A stretch of DNA of 64,000 nt from Legionella feeleii (GCF_001467625.1 NZ_LNYB01000031.1:21195-85194); one strand, 5' to 3'. Counted from the first letter of the stretch, positions 1 to 9,367 are shown. Made by a program: numbers and translations. Notes: generated by a model from the sequence alone, not told the origin.

Positions 1-139
1 ACAGGCTGTAACCCGGGATTTCCCCTATTACCATAGTAAATACCTTGATTACGCTACGCTGCATCAAGGCGACTGACTACTGACTGGTTGATGGTAGCCT
101 GGGTGCAAGCCGCAGGCTGTAACCCGGGATTTTCCACTA
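1..139. repeat. Intergenic REP-like region with direct repeat
   Basis: A 20-nt segment (CAGGCTGTAACCCGGGATTT) occurs at about 2-21 and again at about 113-132, roughly 111 bp apart. Between the copies lie a short hairpin (CCTTGAT...ATCAAGG) and a stretch where AGCCTG and CAGGCT face each other. The left end is cut by the window, so the full unit is not visible. It lies downstream of the leftward slt gene and contains no plausible gene. It looks like a dispersed intergenic repeat, not a transposon. Confidence 0.55.
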
Positions 140-1924
140 TTACAATAGAGGTTGCATAAACGCACTTAAATCCGGTCTTTCCCGCATGCGATATTGGTAA
201 ACAGCATAAAAGGCAATGACGTTCTTCAAGTAATTGCGTGTTTCATGCCAGGGAAGGGTTTCAATCCAGATGTCGATTTGCTTGGGGGGATGATTCCTGA
301 GCCAATAATTCACTCGGCTAGGACCGGCGTTATAGGCTGCCGCTATTAACACTGGATGTCTATTAAAACGATTGGCTAATTGTTTTAAATAGGCAACACC
401 GATGTTGATATTTTTTTGAAATAAAAACAGCTGATCTTTATCACCATAAGCAATTTTTTCGCGTTTTGCTACCACCTTTGCGGTAGCAGGCATCACTTGC
501 ATTAGGCCACGGGCACCCGCTGGTGAGATGACATCGCGGCGAAAACCGCTTTCCTGCCGGATAATGGCGTAGATAAATTCACTGGGAATTTGGTAATTTT
601 TAGCATATTGGCTAATAGTGGGTTGATACGCCAAGGGGAAGCGTAACACCAATTGATTATTTAACTCATCGGTATTGCTTAAATAAACTGATTTACCATG
701 CCACTGCAAATCAGTTGCGATCCAATATATCAGGGCACTCTTATCCTCTTTGGGGAGTTCACTCATAAAATCAGTGAGGAGCCTCGCGGCTTGTAACTCC
801 TGTTTGGATTGGTAGAGGTACTTAATATTATCTGTAATGGGTTGGTAGGGTTTTAAGATAGCCATATTGGATACTGGCGGTTCATTTTCAAAGCTCGGAG
901 TCCGGTTTAATCGCAGGCTGGCCAGGAAACCATAGTAATTCCTTGATTTTGCAACGGACTGATAGATCGCTTTGGCTTCATCTTTTTTCCCTCTGGCTTC
1001 CAGGGCGCGGGCCAACCAGTATTGCCAACATGGTTTATCTTTATCAGGAGAATGATTGATTAGGTACTCGACTTTAGCCCATTGCTGTCTCTTAAGCGCA
1101 TAACGGATTTGCCAATCAAGCAGAACGTCGTTGTAATAAGCCGGGTTTATCTTGTTAAACCAGTATTGCGTATCTTCATGATTACGCATCGCCTTATAAA
1201 GTGCCAAATGGGCAAGAAAGGCTTGTTGTTGCGGTTTGGTCAATAATTTTTTAGTTTTGACATGTTGCCAGTATTTGATGGCTTGATCCATGTTGATGGA
1301 TACCAGCCTTTTTAAACCATAAAGATAGAAATAATCGTGTAACTCACCAATCTCAAGCTGGGTAATACGGGACGGACTCTGGTAAATAGCAGCCAGTATT
1401 TGTTCGTCTTTGAGACGAGGTTGTTTATATTGTTTAAGTAAATAGCGGGCTAAAGGCAGATTGCGCTTGTCGAGTGCCAGGATAATTCGCTGGGTAATCA
1501 GTGCTTCATCAAAACTGTCGCTTTTCACCAGCAGCTTAAATAGCTCATTGCAAGCAGAGGGTTGGGAACTTCCTGATAGCCATAAAGGTTTGGCAGCTTC
1601 CAGAGCCTCTTGGGTTTTGCCTTCATAATAGTTTGCCAGGTGGTTATAACACTGGAGATTAATATCGTTTGAGTTTTGATAATGCTTAATGTAATTGGGC
1701 CAATCTTTTTGATGGGCTAAATGATATAGCCATCTTTCACGTAATTTTTTGGCGAGCGGCGTATCGCTGTCAATAAACGCATAAAAATCCGGACCAGGCT
1801 GCACAGGCAAGTTCTGGCTCCACTGTGTATAAGCCATAAACCGGTTTAAATAAGCTTCGCCTGATGACGCATGGGTCATCGCTGATGAATATATCAGGGC
1901 TAAAATAAATAATATTTTTTTCAT
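140..1924 (-). CDS. slt: Soluble lytic murein transglycosylase (Slt70-like)
   Basis: This is a periplasmic enzyme that cleaves the MurNAc-GlcNAc bond of peptidoglycan to give 1,6-anhydro products. The 594-residue protein starts with a cleavable signal peptide (about residues 1-19, ending in THA). A long helical superhelix region follows, and then a C-terminal lysozyme-like SLT domain. The catalytic glutamate is in RQESGF near residue 458, followed by the family motifs GARGLMQVMP and AAAYNAGP. Length and order match E. coli Slt70. An AGAGG purine stretch lies just upstream of the ATG. It is transcribed away from rpe-side genes with a gap of about 115 nt, so it may have its own promoter. Confidence 0.93.
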   Translation of the reverse strand: MKKILFILALIYSSAMTHASSGEAYLNRFMAYTQWSQNLPVQPGPDFYAFIDSDTPLAKKLRERWLYHLAHQKDWPNYIKHYQNSNDINLQCYNHLANYYEGKTQEALEAAKPLWLSGSSQPSACNELFKLLVKSDSFDEALITQRIILALDKRNLPLARYLLKQYKQPRLKDEQILAAIYQSPSRITQLEIGELHDYFYLYGLKRLVSINMDQAIKYWQHVKTKKLLTKPQQQAFLAHLALYKAMRNHEDTQYWFNKINPAYYNDVLLDWQIRYALKRQQWAKVEYLINHSPDKDKPCWQYWLARALEARGKKDEAKAIYQSVAKSRNYYGFLASLRLNRTPSFENEPPVSNMAILKPYQPITDNIKYLYQSKQELQAARLLTDFMSELPKEDKSALIYWIATDLQWHGKSVYLSNTDELNNQLVLRFPLAYQPTISQYAKNYQIPSEFIYAIIRQESGFRRDVISPAGARGLMQVMPATAKVVAKREKIAYGDKDQLFLFQKNINIGVAYLKQLANRFNRHPVLIAAAYNAGPSRVNYWLRNHPPKQIDIWIETLPWHETRNYLKNVIAFYAVYQYRMRERPDLSAFMQPLL

Positions 1925-2039
1925 AACCTCTCAGTTACCACAATTGAGGATCCCTTCAAATGGTTCGCTCCCTGTTGAGTTGCCTAATTTCTACAACCCA
2001 AGTTAAGGGAATATAAACTTTGCTATAGAATCATTATAG

Positions 2040-2693
2040 TTAAATTGATGCTAGCTGAGTACGCATAGCTGTAATCGTTGTTGCATAATCACCACTGGAG
2101 AATATAGCAGAACCAGCAACAAATTGGGTAGCTCCCGCTTGTGCTATACGGGCAATATTTTCTGTGCTGACGCCGCCATCAACACAAATAGGGAGCGAGG
2201 GATAGTGCTGTTTTATCAGACTGATTTTATTGATTATTTCCGGGATCAAGGTTTGCCCGCCAAAACCAGGATTAACGGTCATGACCAGAATAAAATCCAG
2301 GCGATGGATACACCAGTTCAGGCAATCCAGTGACGTCGCAGGATTTAGTACCAGGCCTGCCTCGCAACCTTGCTGCTGGATAAGTTGCAAGCTGCGATCG
2401 AGATGGATTGTTGCGTCAGGATGAATGCTAATTCGTTTGGCACCCGCTTTGGCAAATTGGACAATCAGATCGTCAACCGGTTTTGTCATCAAGTGCACAT
2501 CAATCGGAACACTGGGAAAACGATTATGTAATGCCTGGCAAATGGGGGGGCCAAAGGTAAGATTAGGTACGTAATGGTTATCCATGACATCAAAATGAAT
2601 CATATCAGCACCGGCCTGCATGACTGCAGTGACTTCTTCGCCAAAACGTGTCATATCGGCTGAAAGCAACGAGGGTGCAATAAGGTAGGTCAT
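2040..2693 (-). CDS. rpe: Ribulose-phosphate 3-epimerase
   Basis: This cytosolic TIM-barrel enzyme of the pentose phosphate pathway interconverts ribulose 5-phosphate and xylulose 5-phosphate. The 217-residue length is typical. Visible active-site features are PSLLSAD (Ser8), the metal-binding HFDVMD (His33, Asp35), DVHLM (His67) and CVDGG near residue 171, followed by the phosphate-binding VAGSAIF. It stands alone between outer-membrane protein genes and slt, all on the minus strand, with gaps of about 75-115 nt. Confidence 0.96.
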   Translation of the reverse strand: MTYLIAPSLLSADMTRFGEEVTAVMQAGADMIHFDVMDNHYVPNLTFGPPICQALHNRFPSVPIDVHLMTKPVDDLIVQFAKAGAKRISIHPDATIHLDRSLQLIQQQGCEAGLVLNPATSLDCLNWCIHRLDFILVMTVNPGFGGQTLIPEIINKISLIKQHYPSLPICVDGGVSTENIARIAQAGATQFVAGSAIFSSGDYATTITAMRTQLASI

Positions 2694-2768
2694 TCTAGGC
2701 CCTAAACGAAATAGAAGAAATTATAGCAGGCATTAAATTGTGATTTGAATACCTGCCAGATTAAGACA

Positions 2769-3545
2769 CTAAGCTTCACTGAACGTGTAGTTAAAGAACA
2801 AATTAAGCGTATGGACCTGGAACCGTGTGTCAAATGCGCTTATTGTCCTTGTCGACATATAACGATAGTCGAGTCCGAAAGAAGTCTCATCACTATAAAA
2901 ATAACTTAAGCCAAGAATGATTTGCCCAACAGGGGTATTGGCGCTTGTTTTTCCGCCAGTGATGAAAAATTCATTGGATGGTTGTGTCACTGTAGGGTTA
3001 GCGATACCGTAGAAATTAAGTTGGCTTGAAATATGCGCATAACCGATCCCTAAACCAATGTAAGGAACAAAACTAGGATCATCATCTTCGTCATAGATGT
3101 CATAGTAGCCATTTATCATCGCCCCACCGAAACTCGTATTACCTTTTATTTGTATTCCGGGTGTGCCGCCAGAGGTAGCAAAAGGAGCCAATGAGTTCAC
3201 AACAAACGCATTGAAGGGAACGAAATGCCGTTTAAAGGACAAGCCATCGACAGTCAGTCTGGTAACAGGGTTGTAATCGAAAAATAATTCCCCTTCGACG
3301 CGGAAATAACAGATCCGATAGCCAATCTGACCACCGCCGCCACCGCCAATACTGTAAGCGATTTGTGTGCCTGCGAGATCAGAAACGACTCCCCTTGGAC
3401 GAGGGTGAGTGCCGGCATTGATTCTGGGAGCATAAGACACTATCCCTGTTGCACCAGCGTACCAACCTTCAGCCGGAACCGCTGAAAACACAGAGCAACT
3501 AGCCAGCAATAAACCGGCCAAGCCAATATGACGTAATTGTTTCAT
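2769..3545 (-). CDS. Outer-membrane beta-barrel protein (Legionella type)
   Basis: This is a 258-residue secreted protein predicted to form an outer-membrane beta barrel. It has a signal peptide of about 22 residues ending in VFSA, then EGWYAGATG, glycine-rich alternating strands and a terminal strand ending in FNYTFSEA. Motifs such as PYIGLGIGYAH and FGLDYRYM recall the OmpA/OprF-like or OmpW-like small barrels that are numerous in Legionella. It sits 11 nt downstream of a related barrel gene on the same strand, so the two are probably cotranscribed paralogues. The substrate or role is unknown; it could be a surface antigen or small pore. Confidence 0.8.
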   Translation of the reverse strand: MKQLRHIGLAGLLLASCSVFSAVPAEGWYAGATGIVSYAPRINAGTHPRPRGVVSDLAGTQIAYSIGGGGGGQIGYRICYFRVEGELFFDYNPVTRLTVDGLSFKRHFVPFNAFVVNSLAPFATSGGTPGIQIKGNTSFGGAMINGYYDIYDEDDDPSFVPYIGLGIGYAHISSQLNFYGIANPTVTQPSNEFFITGGKTSANTPVGQIILGLSYFYSDETSFGLDYRYMSTRTISAFDTRFQVHTLNLFFNYTFSEA

Positions 3546-3556
3546 GTGCGCTATCC

Positions 3557-4192
3557 TTATTTATAACTGCTTTGATCAAAGCGGTAGGTGACTCCAATGC
3601 TGGCTATGTGAATCTGGACGACCTTACCAAGGTGATTGGCACGATCAGTTCCAACATAACGATAGGCAATGTCAGCAGAATAATTTTCAGCAAAATTATA
3701 CATTAAGCCGGCAGTGGCCTGATAAGCAAAAACATTATCCGAGCGTTTGAAACGGGTTCTGAAAGGTGCTTCACTGTCCAGTTCAGATTGAACCCAGCCG
3801 TAACCTAAACCAGCACCAATAAAGGGTGCAATACTGGGAACCATTTCGGGGAAATCATAATAGACATTGGCCATGCCTAAAGCGGCATTGAATTGCCCCT
3901 CAATGCCGAGCTGTCTTATACCCATCACTTGAAAATGGCCAAGATCGGCATGAACATAAGTAAACTCGGCTTCATAACGCAACGGAGTGCTTTTAAAGCC
4001 AACGCGACCACCCGCATTATAACCGCCATTGTACGAAGCGCGTGTGCGAGTCCAGCCATAATAGCTATTACTGATATTATCGGGTACATAGCTGTAGCCA
4101 CCGAAAACGCTTGAATACCAGCCATCAACAGGCGCCGCTGCTGCAGCAAGGCCGGAAGCCAGTAATGCGGCAGAAAAAAGTGCAATTCTCAT
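3557..4192 (-). CDS. Outer-membrane beta-barrel protein (tandem paralogue)
   Basis: This 211-residue protein has a signal peptide (about residues 1-20, ending in AAAA) and a small beta barrel. Its mature start, VDGWYSSVFGGYSYVP, parallels EGWYAGATGIVSYAP of the next gene. PFIGAGLGYGWV and ADIAYRYVGTD match the corresponding strands of that gene. The predicted C-terminal strand is ASIGVTYRFD followed by a few extra residues. It is the first gene of a two-gene leftward unit, divergent from the unknown protein at 4311. The AT-rich gap of about 118 nt between them should hold both promoters. Function beyond outer-membrane localisation is not readable. Confidence 0.8.
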   Translation of the reverse strand: MRIALFSAALLASGLAAAAAPVDGWYSSVFGGYSYVPDNISNSYYGWTRTRASYNGGYNAGGRVGFKSTPLRYEAEFTYVHADLGHFQVMGIRQLGIEGQFNAALGMANVYYDFPEMVPSIAPFIGAGLGYGWVQSELDSEAPFRTRFKRSDNVFAYQATAGLMYNFAENYSADIAYRYVGTDRANHLGKVVQIHIASIGVTYRFDQSSYK

Positions 4193-4310
4193 GACATACC
4201 TTGTTATTTTTATTATTTATATTTAAAGCAATCCAATGTTAGCGATTTGCGTTTATTTTGCAAGCAACTTTTGCTGCTTGTATTACCTCATTGATGCGTT
4301 AAGATGATAG

Positions 4311-6551
4311 ATGCCTATGGACAAACGGAGCAAGGATATGCCCAGAATTATTGATCGCCTCGAGGACTTTGGTAAAGAACTTATTGATTTTATTTCAGAT
4401 AGTTCTGAGGAAGGTAATAAACGTTTACAGGAAGTCTTTAAAAAGGCAAGCAAGGAATATAATCAATATCAGGATTCTTATTTATGGTCCTGGCTTTATT
4501 ACTATACTCGCCAGCGAACCGCAGCATTTGAAAAAACCATTTCAGCGTTAGCGACTGTTGTTGATCCCATTATACAGTTGCAAGAGTTTAGAAAATTTGT
4601 CAGCGAAGGAGAATGGAAATCGACTTCAGCCAATATTGATCTCTACATTTTTTTAATTCGCTCCATCGAAGGCTATGAACCCGAAGAGGATCATGTTTTA
4701 CGTACAGTCATCATACCACGCTTGAATCAGTTGATCTGCAAGGATATTGATAACCTGATTAAAGCGCATGAGAAAGCCATGCAGGAAGCTGAAATACGGA
4801 AAAAAGAATTGGAAGCAATGCTCGCTGGAAAGCGCAAAGAGATGGAGAATGTTGTTCTCTTTGATAATGAAAACACCGCGAAGGAGCATGCAGGAGAATA
4901 CCCGGAAAAGCAGGTTTTCTCTCTGATCCGCCTTTCTCCTGAAGCAGAAAAATCGGACTGGCAATTAACCTGGCATGATTCAACCGGGAAAGCGAACCGA
5001 TTGGAGGTTTATGGCGAATTAAAGCAGTTACTACAGGAAAGCAAGGTATTGCCGGAAGAAAACTCAAGCCGTCAGTTTAAAATAAAATCAGCCTGTACCA
5101 AATTAGTAGAGGAATTGCTGGCAAGAACTCCGGTGTTGCTGAATCCATCTGTGGGGCTGTTGAAAGATCTCACCTCTACTTATGTGCTATCCACCAAACC
5201 CATGCAAATTGTCTGGTATGACAGTTTGGGCAATCGGCAACCTTTAAATTTGCATAAATACCCTCAGCTTGAGGCGTGGTTAGGCCCTAAAACCGAGGTT
5301 ACAGAAAAAGATTTATCTCGCCTGAAAATGTATTTACGCCATATTGTAGTACGGCGTGAGGTCGATGAAGATAAACAGAGCAATGTCTTTGAACTCTTAC
5401 GTAAGAAGCATGGCGAGACGTTAATAGCAACGGACAGTATTGCTGCTGTTCCTCCTTACAAGCTTACCGCAGGAACTTATTTATTAATTCGTGAGCCTGA
5501 TGCAAAAACCGGTGCCTGGGTTTTATATCAAAGGCAAAAGGGAGGAATCAATCAACGGATCAATACCGATAATTGGGAAACCTTTCATGAAATTCTTGCT
5601 CAAAATAAAGATTTTTCAGCGGCAGAATTAAGCCTGGTTGAAAAAAATAAATTGCGTGAATGCATCAAAAAAGCCGATAAAATTTTAGTAAAAAATAAAT
5701 CGTTGTGCATTGCAGTTAATCATTTTTCTGCAGGCAATGCGACGACTTATGAACCGGGTACCTTTATTGTGACCAAGCAAAAAGAACAATGGCAGTTGTT
5801 CTATATTGATATGTTGCAGAAAGCCATTGAGGTGGATTTAACACAGTGTAGTCAGGTTAAGCCTCTTTTCGCACAGTGGTCTGGTTTACCTGAGGTTCTT
5901 GGAACAGTACAACTTGGCGAACTGTCTAAATTACTTGCTGATTTTAAGCCTGCTGCCCGTCTTAAGGGGGTCGATGTTTCTGAATTGGAACGATGCCTGG
6001 CAGCTGGAAAGCAAAAAAAGGAAAAACAAGGAGCAGAAGAGCCAAACTTAACAACACAAACCCTTACTTCTCCTGAAGTACCCAGTAAATCGTTATGCTT
6101 GGCAGTGAATCATTTCTCACCTGCCAATGCGGCAGGTTATAAACCCCGTTCATTTATTGTCACCAAGTTGGAAGACCAATGGCAACTGTTCTATATCGAT
6201 AGCTTGCAAAAAGTCATCCCGGTTGATTTGGATCAATGTAAGCAGGTCAAGCCTCTTTTTGCGCAGTGGCTTGTCATGCCCGAGACTTTGGGAGAGGATG
6301 AATTAGAGGCGCTGTCTAAGTCGTTAGGTAATTACAGACCTGCTGCCCGTCTTCCGTCTCAGGATCTTTCTGCAGTGGAAAAATTTTTGTTTGGTAGGCA
6401 ACAGGCACAAACACACCCACAGCCGACAATGGTAGACTCCCCTACCATACCGGAAAAAATGCAGCAGGTGAGTCAGCCCCGGTTATTTAATAATACGGCT
6501 AAAATTCCCCTGGGAAGCGATGACATAGACTCGCCTGTTTTTACAGTGTAA
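4311..6551 (+). CDS. Repeat-built protein of unknown function, effector-like
   Basis: This 746-residue protein matches no family I recognise. Residues 1 to about 180 are helical, with a charged coiled-coil-like stretch near 145-180. The rest appears to be about five related modules of 70-100 residues. The last two are clearly homologous (about 463-550 and 593-682). Both begin KSLC, contain FIVTK..QWQLFYID and QVKPLFAQW, and end in PAARL. Three earlier segments (about 180-265, 277-345, 369-450) keep a weaker TY/F-hydrophobic-W-x-LxxxD pattern. There is no signal peptide or membrane segment. The start could be ATG 4311, 4317 or 4338; GGAG at 4326 favours 4338 weakly. A Dot/Icm effector is possible but unproven. 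Confidence 0.75.
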   Translation: MPMDKRSKDMPRIIDRLEDFGKELIDFISDSSEEGNKRLQEVFKKASKEYNQYQDSYLWSWLYYYTRQRTAAFEKTISALATVVDPIIQLQEFRKFVSEGEWKSTSANIDLYIFLIRSIEGYEPEEDHVLRTVIIPRLNQLICKDIDNLIKAHEKAMQEAEIRKKELEAMLAGKRKEMENVVLFDNENTAKEHAGEYPEKQVFSLIRLSPEAEKSDWQLTWHDSTGKANRLEVYGELKQLLQESKVLPEENSSRQFKIKSACTKLVEELLARTPVLLNPSVGLLKDLTSTYVLSTKPMQIVWYDSLGNRQPLNLHKYPQLEAWLGPKTEVTEKDLSRLKMYLRHIVVRREVDEDKQSNVFELLRKKHGETLIATDSIAAVPPYKLTAGTYLLIREPDAKTGAWVLYQRQKGGINQRINTDNWETFHEILAQNKDFSAAELSLVEKNKLRECIKKADKILVKNKSLCIAVNHFSAGNATTYEPGTFIVTKQKEQWQLFYIDMLQKAIEVDLTQCSQVKPLFAQWSGLPEVLGTVQLGELSKLLADFKPAARLKGVDVSELERCLAAGKQKKEKQGAEEPNLTTQTLTSPEVPSKSLCLAVNHFSPANAAGYKPRSFIVTKLEDQWQLFYIDSLQKVIPVDLDQCKQVKPLFAQWLVMPETLGEDELEALSKSLGNYRPAARLPSQDLSAVEKFLFGRQQAQTHPQPTMVDSPTIPEKMQQVSQPRLFNNTAKIPLGSDDIDSPVFTV

Positions 6552-6560
6552 CCGCTTACC

Positions 6561-6581
6561 TGTCTCGGCATGTCCGAGACA
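6561..6581. terminator. Hairpin between convergent genes
   Basis: An 8-bp perfect stem (TGTCTCGG / CCGAGACA) with a 5-nt loop lies 10 nt after the stop of the repeat protein. The converging Stealth gene ends at 6620. There is no uridine tract right after the stem on the plus strand, so it may be a weak terminator or a transcript-stabilising hairpin. Confidence 0.45.
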
Positions 6582-6619
6582 TCCAGCTATCGGGGACTCA
6601 GGGTTATATCGTAACAGGG

Positions 6620-7582
6620 TTAATAAAAAATTTTTTTTGCAAGCCACTCAAACATCATGGTTTGGGTGGATTTAGACGCAGTATCCATACTTTGCATACA
6701 AACAAACGAAACATTCTCTTTTTTGTCCGCTTGGGCCAGCTTATTTCTGATTTTGGTGGGATTATGACTAGCCGGATTTATCGTAATGGTTGCCAGGGAA
6801 TTATCAAACACCACCTTTTTTGCTTTAATTTCTAAATGGTGTGACAGAGAAATCGGCCAAAATTGTCGTTGATCACGCAATGGATGGTTGAGGTTTTGAG
6901 CCAATAACTCGGGTTGTTGGAGAAAAAAATTTTCCAGGGTCGCTTTCTTTATTGGAAAGGGGGCGTGAGGCAGATGAAAAAACTTCCTTTGCCAGCCTGC
7001 TAGTCGGGCACTATTTTCTTGGACTTTTCGATGCTCATTCAGTTTGTTTTTTTTAAAATAGCCTAGCCATTTTTTTTCTGTCTGCGTTTTCCAATTCCCC
7101 CGGAAGACAAGTTTAGAGTCACGAAAAAAATCTTCATAGTGAACTGGGCGAATTAAGAAACAATCATCATTAAAATAAATAAAATGATTGGCTAAACCTT
7201 TGATTCGCCATAAGACAGATTCGATTGCCAGGCTGTTAAAGGTAGGCAAACAATGTTCAAAACCCAAAAAAATCTCACGATGATCAATGAGTTTTACTTT
7301 GTTTTCATGAGGGGTACCGGCAAACGTTTTCATCAGCGGAGGCGTTTGTGCATCGGTAACAATATAAATGGTTCGCAGCCAAGGCGCGAAACGCAATAAG
7401 GAATGGACACAGTAATCGAGTTCGCCTTGTTGATTAAATCGGGTGGGTGCAGCAGTTTCAGGTCTTTTATCAAGACCCATTTTAGCGAGATAGGAGGCCA
7501 ATTTTTCAGCATGCGCTTGATCGTAACCATCTACCCAGGTGATCACGGCATCGACTGGCTCATGAATTGAATGGCTACTCAT
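6620..7582 (-). CDS. Stealth-family sugar phosphotransferase
   Basis: This 320-residue protein resembles Stealth proteins, which transfer hexose-1-phosphate in capsule synthesis and are related to animal GlcNAc-1-phosphotransferase. The CR1 signature is AVITWVDG at residues 12-19. CR2 spans about 52-146, with ELDYCVHSLLRFAPWL, IYIVTDAQ and FIYFNDDCFL, where the NDD acidic cluster is expected to bind metal or substrate. The later CR3/CR4 regions are not obvious. Its ATG follows the nadE stop with no gap (TAA then ATG), so it is probably translationally coupled to nadE. It lies far from the main sugar locus, and its acceptor is unknown. Confidence 0.82.
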   Translation of the reverse strand: MSSHSIHEPVDAVITWVDGYDQAHAEKLASYLAKMGLDKRPETAAPTRFNQQGELDYCVHSLLRFAPWLRTIYIVTDAQTPPLMKTFAGTPHENKVKLIDHREIFLGFEHCLPTFNSLAIESVLWRIKGLANHFIYFNDDCFLIRPVHYEDFFRDSKLVFRGNWKTQTEKKWLGYFKKNKLNEHRKVQENSARLAGWQRKFFHLPHAPFPIKKATLENFFLQQPELLAQNLNHPLRDQRQFWPISLSHHLEIKAKKVVFDNSLATITINPASHNPTKIRNKLAQADKKENVSFVCMQSMDTASKSTQTMMFEWLAKKIFY

Positions 7583-9208
7583 TTAAAATCCTGAAGTAAT
7601 TGGATAGCGCCAATCACGTCCAAATGCTCTGGGACTGATTTTAACACCAGGAGCAGCTTGACGCCGCTTGTACTCATTTCGCTTGATCAAGCGAATCACT
7701 TTGTTGACATCACTAGCAGAAAAACCCATTTGAATAATCTCTTCGGCGGCAAGGTCATTTTCCATATAGGCTTTAATGATTGCATCCAAAATGGCATAGT
7801 CTGGTAAACTGTCTTGATCAGTTTGGTTTTCTGCAAGTTCAGCACTTGGCGGGCGGGTAATGACTCGTTCAGGAATCACTGCTGATAACCGATTGCGGTA
7901 GCGAGCCAGGGCATAGACCTGGGTTTTCAGGACATCTTTCAATACCGCAAAGCCACCCGCCATATCGCCATATAAGGTCGCATAACCGACAGACATTTCA
8001 CTTTTGTTGCCCGTTGTTAAAACCATCTTGCCCGTTTTATTGGATAGGGCCATTAACAACATACCCCGAATTCGAGCTTGTAAATTTTCTTCAGTGGTGT
8101 TGTCTTCTGGCAGTTGGGCAAAGCAGGGCGCCAAGGTTGTTAAAAGACTTTTAAAGGCTGGTTCAATAGAGAGGAGGGTGCTTTTTACCCCTAAGGCCTG
8201 CAACTGTAATTTGGCATCTTCGAGACTCATGTCAGCGGTGTAGCGAGAAGGCATCATGACAGCATGGACTCGATCAGCACCTAAAGCATCGACGGCAATT
8301 GCTAAAGTCAGGGCAGAATCGATTCCTCCTGATAAACCAAGCAAAACCCCTGGGAACCCATTTTTTTCAACATAATCGCGGGTACCGCAAAGCAAGGCTT
8401 CATAAATTAATTGCTCTGGATCAAGAAGCGCTGTGATGTGGCCTGTTATTTTTTGTTGATCAAGAATCACTGTCTCCAATGACTCAGTAAAGGCTGGGGC
8501 ACGTGCACAGAGCGAACCTTGTTGATCAAAGGTCATCGATTGACCATCAAAAACCAATTCATCCTGGCCGCCTGCCTGATTAACGTAAAAAATGGAGATA
8601 CCACGTCGTGCATGGGTCTGCAGTAGATTTTCGCGTAGTTGTTGTTTTTCATAATCAAAGGGGGATGCATTGATGCATAGCAGGGCATCAATCCCTTCCT
8701 GGATCAGTTGCTCGACAGGACCTTCTTGCCAGATATCCTCGCAAATGCAAAGACCCAGGCGATATCCTTTAACGGTTAAAATGCAAGGCTTTGCAGCCCC
8801 AGGTGTAAAATAACGTCGTTCATCAAAAACACCATAATTAGGTAACTGTTGTTTATGGTAACGGGCAACAAGATTACCTCGATAAAAAACGCTTGCAGCA
8901 TTAAAACATTGTTCTTTTTCCAAACTAGGATGACCAACAATGACATAACAATCATTGGTATTTGCCTGAATAGTTTGTAATGCCTGCTCCACTCTCTGAT
9001 GCAAATTTTGCCGAAAAAGCAAATCTTCTGGCGGATAGCCGGTAATAGATAACTCTGGAAAAAGGATCACATCATGCTGTTCTTGTTGGGTTTGAATCAC
9101 ATGGACTAGTTTTGCAGTATTCGTTTCAATTGCTCCAACAGTAGGATTAAGTTGGGCAAGCAAAATGGTTAAAGTTTGATGCATATGGTTTTGGTACAAG
9201 CGCGACAT
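7583..9208 (-). CDS. nadE: Glutamine-dependent NAD+ synthetase
   Basis: This enzyme converts deamido-NAD+ to NAD+ using ammonia from glutamine, the last step of NAD synthesis. The N-terminal nitrilase-like glutaminase domain shows the Glu-Lys-Cys set: FPELSITGYPPEDL, a lysine in YHKQQLPNYG and the nucleophilic cysteine in LCICEDIW near residue 154. The C-terminal synthetase has the PP-loop LSGGIDSAL near residue 295. At 541 residues it has the usual length of the two-domain bacterial form. ATG 9208 is the longest start; an ATG eight codons downstream (9184, MHQTLTILLAQ) fits family N-termini better. Neither has a clear Shine-Dalgarno. It heads a two-gene unit with the Stealth gene. Confidence 0.95.
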   Translation of the reverse strand: MSRLYQNHMHQTLTILLAQLNPTVGAIETNTAKLVHVIQTQQEQHDVILFPELSITGYPPEDLLFRQNLHQRVEQALQTIQANTNDCYVIVGHPSLEKEQCFNAASVFYRGNLVARYHKQQLPNYGVFDERRYFTPGAAKPCILTVKGYRLGLCICEDIWQEGPVEQLIQEGIDALLCINASPFDYEKQQLRENLLQTHARRGISIFYVNQAGGQDELVFDGQSMTFDQQGSLCARAPAFTESLETVILDQQKITGHITALLDPEQLIYEALLCGTRDYVEKNGFPGVLLGLSGGIDSALTLAIAVDALGADRVHAVMMPSRYTADMSLEDAKLQLQALGVKSTLLSIEPAFKSLLTTLAPCFAQLPEDNTTEENLQARIRGMLLMALSNKTGKMVLTTGNKSEMSVGYATLYGDMAGGFAVLKDVLKTQVYALARYRNRLSAVIPERVITRPPSAELAENQTDQDSLPDYAILDAIIKAYMENDLAAEEIIQMGFSASDVNKVIRLIKRNEYKRRQAAPGVKISPRAFGRDWRYPITSGF

Positions 9209-9305
9209 AAAAATGATTTAGTTTATAACATCAGGCTGATTATGTCGTTAATTATAGACATTATATTTAATTAATCGACTCGGCCTGAAAATTAGTACAG
9301 TACGA

Positions 9306-9334
9306 TATCAAAAATAAGCCAACTTCGGTATAAT
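9306..9334 (+). promoter_or_regulatory. Possible sigma70 promoter of the SNF2 gene
   Basis: A perfect TATAAT lies at 9329-9334, 34 nt before the chosen ATG at 9368. The element 17 nt upstream (TATCAA) is a poor -35 match. It is in the intergenic gap between divergent nadE and the helicase. Confidence 0.4.
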
Positions 9335-9367
9335 ATTGCGTTCAAGTTTTGTTATAGAAGATTGCCT

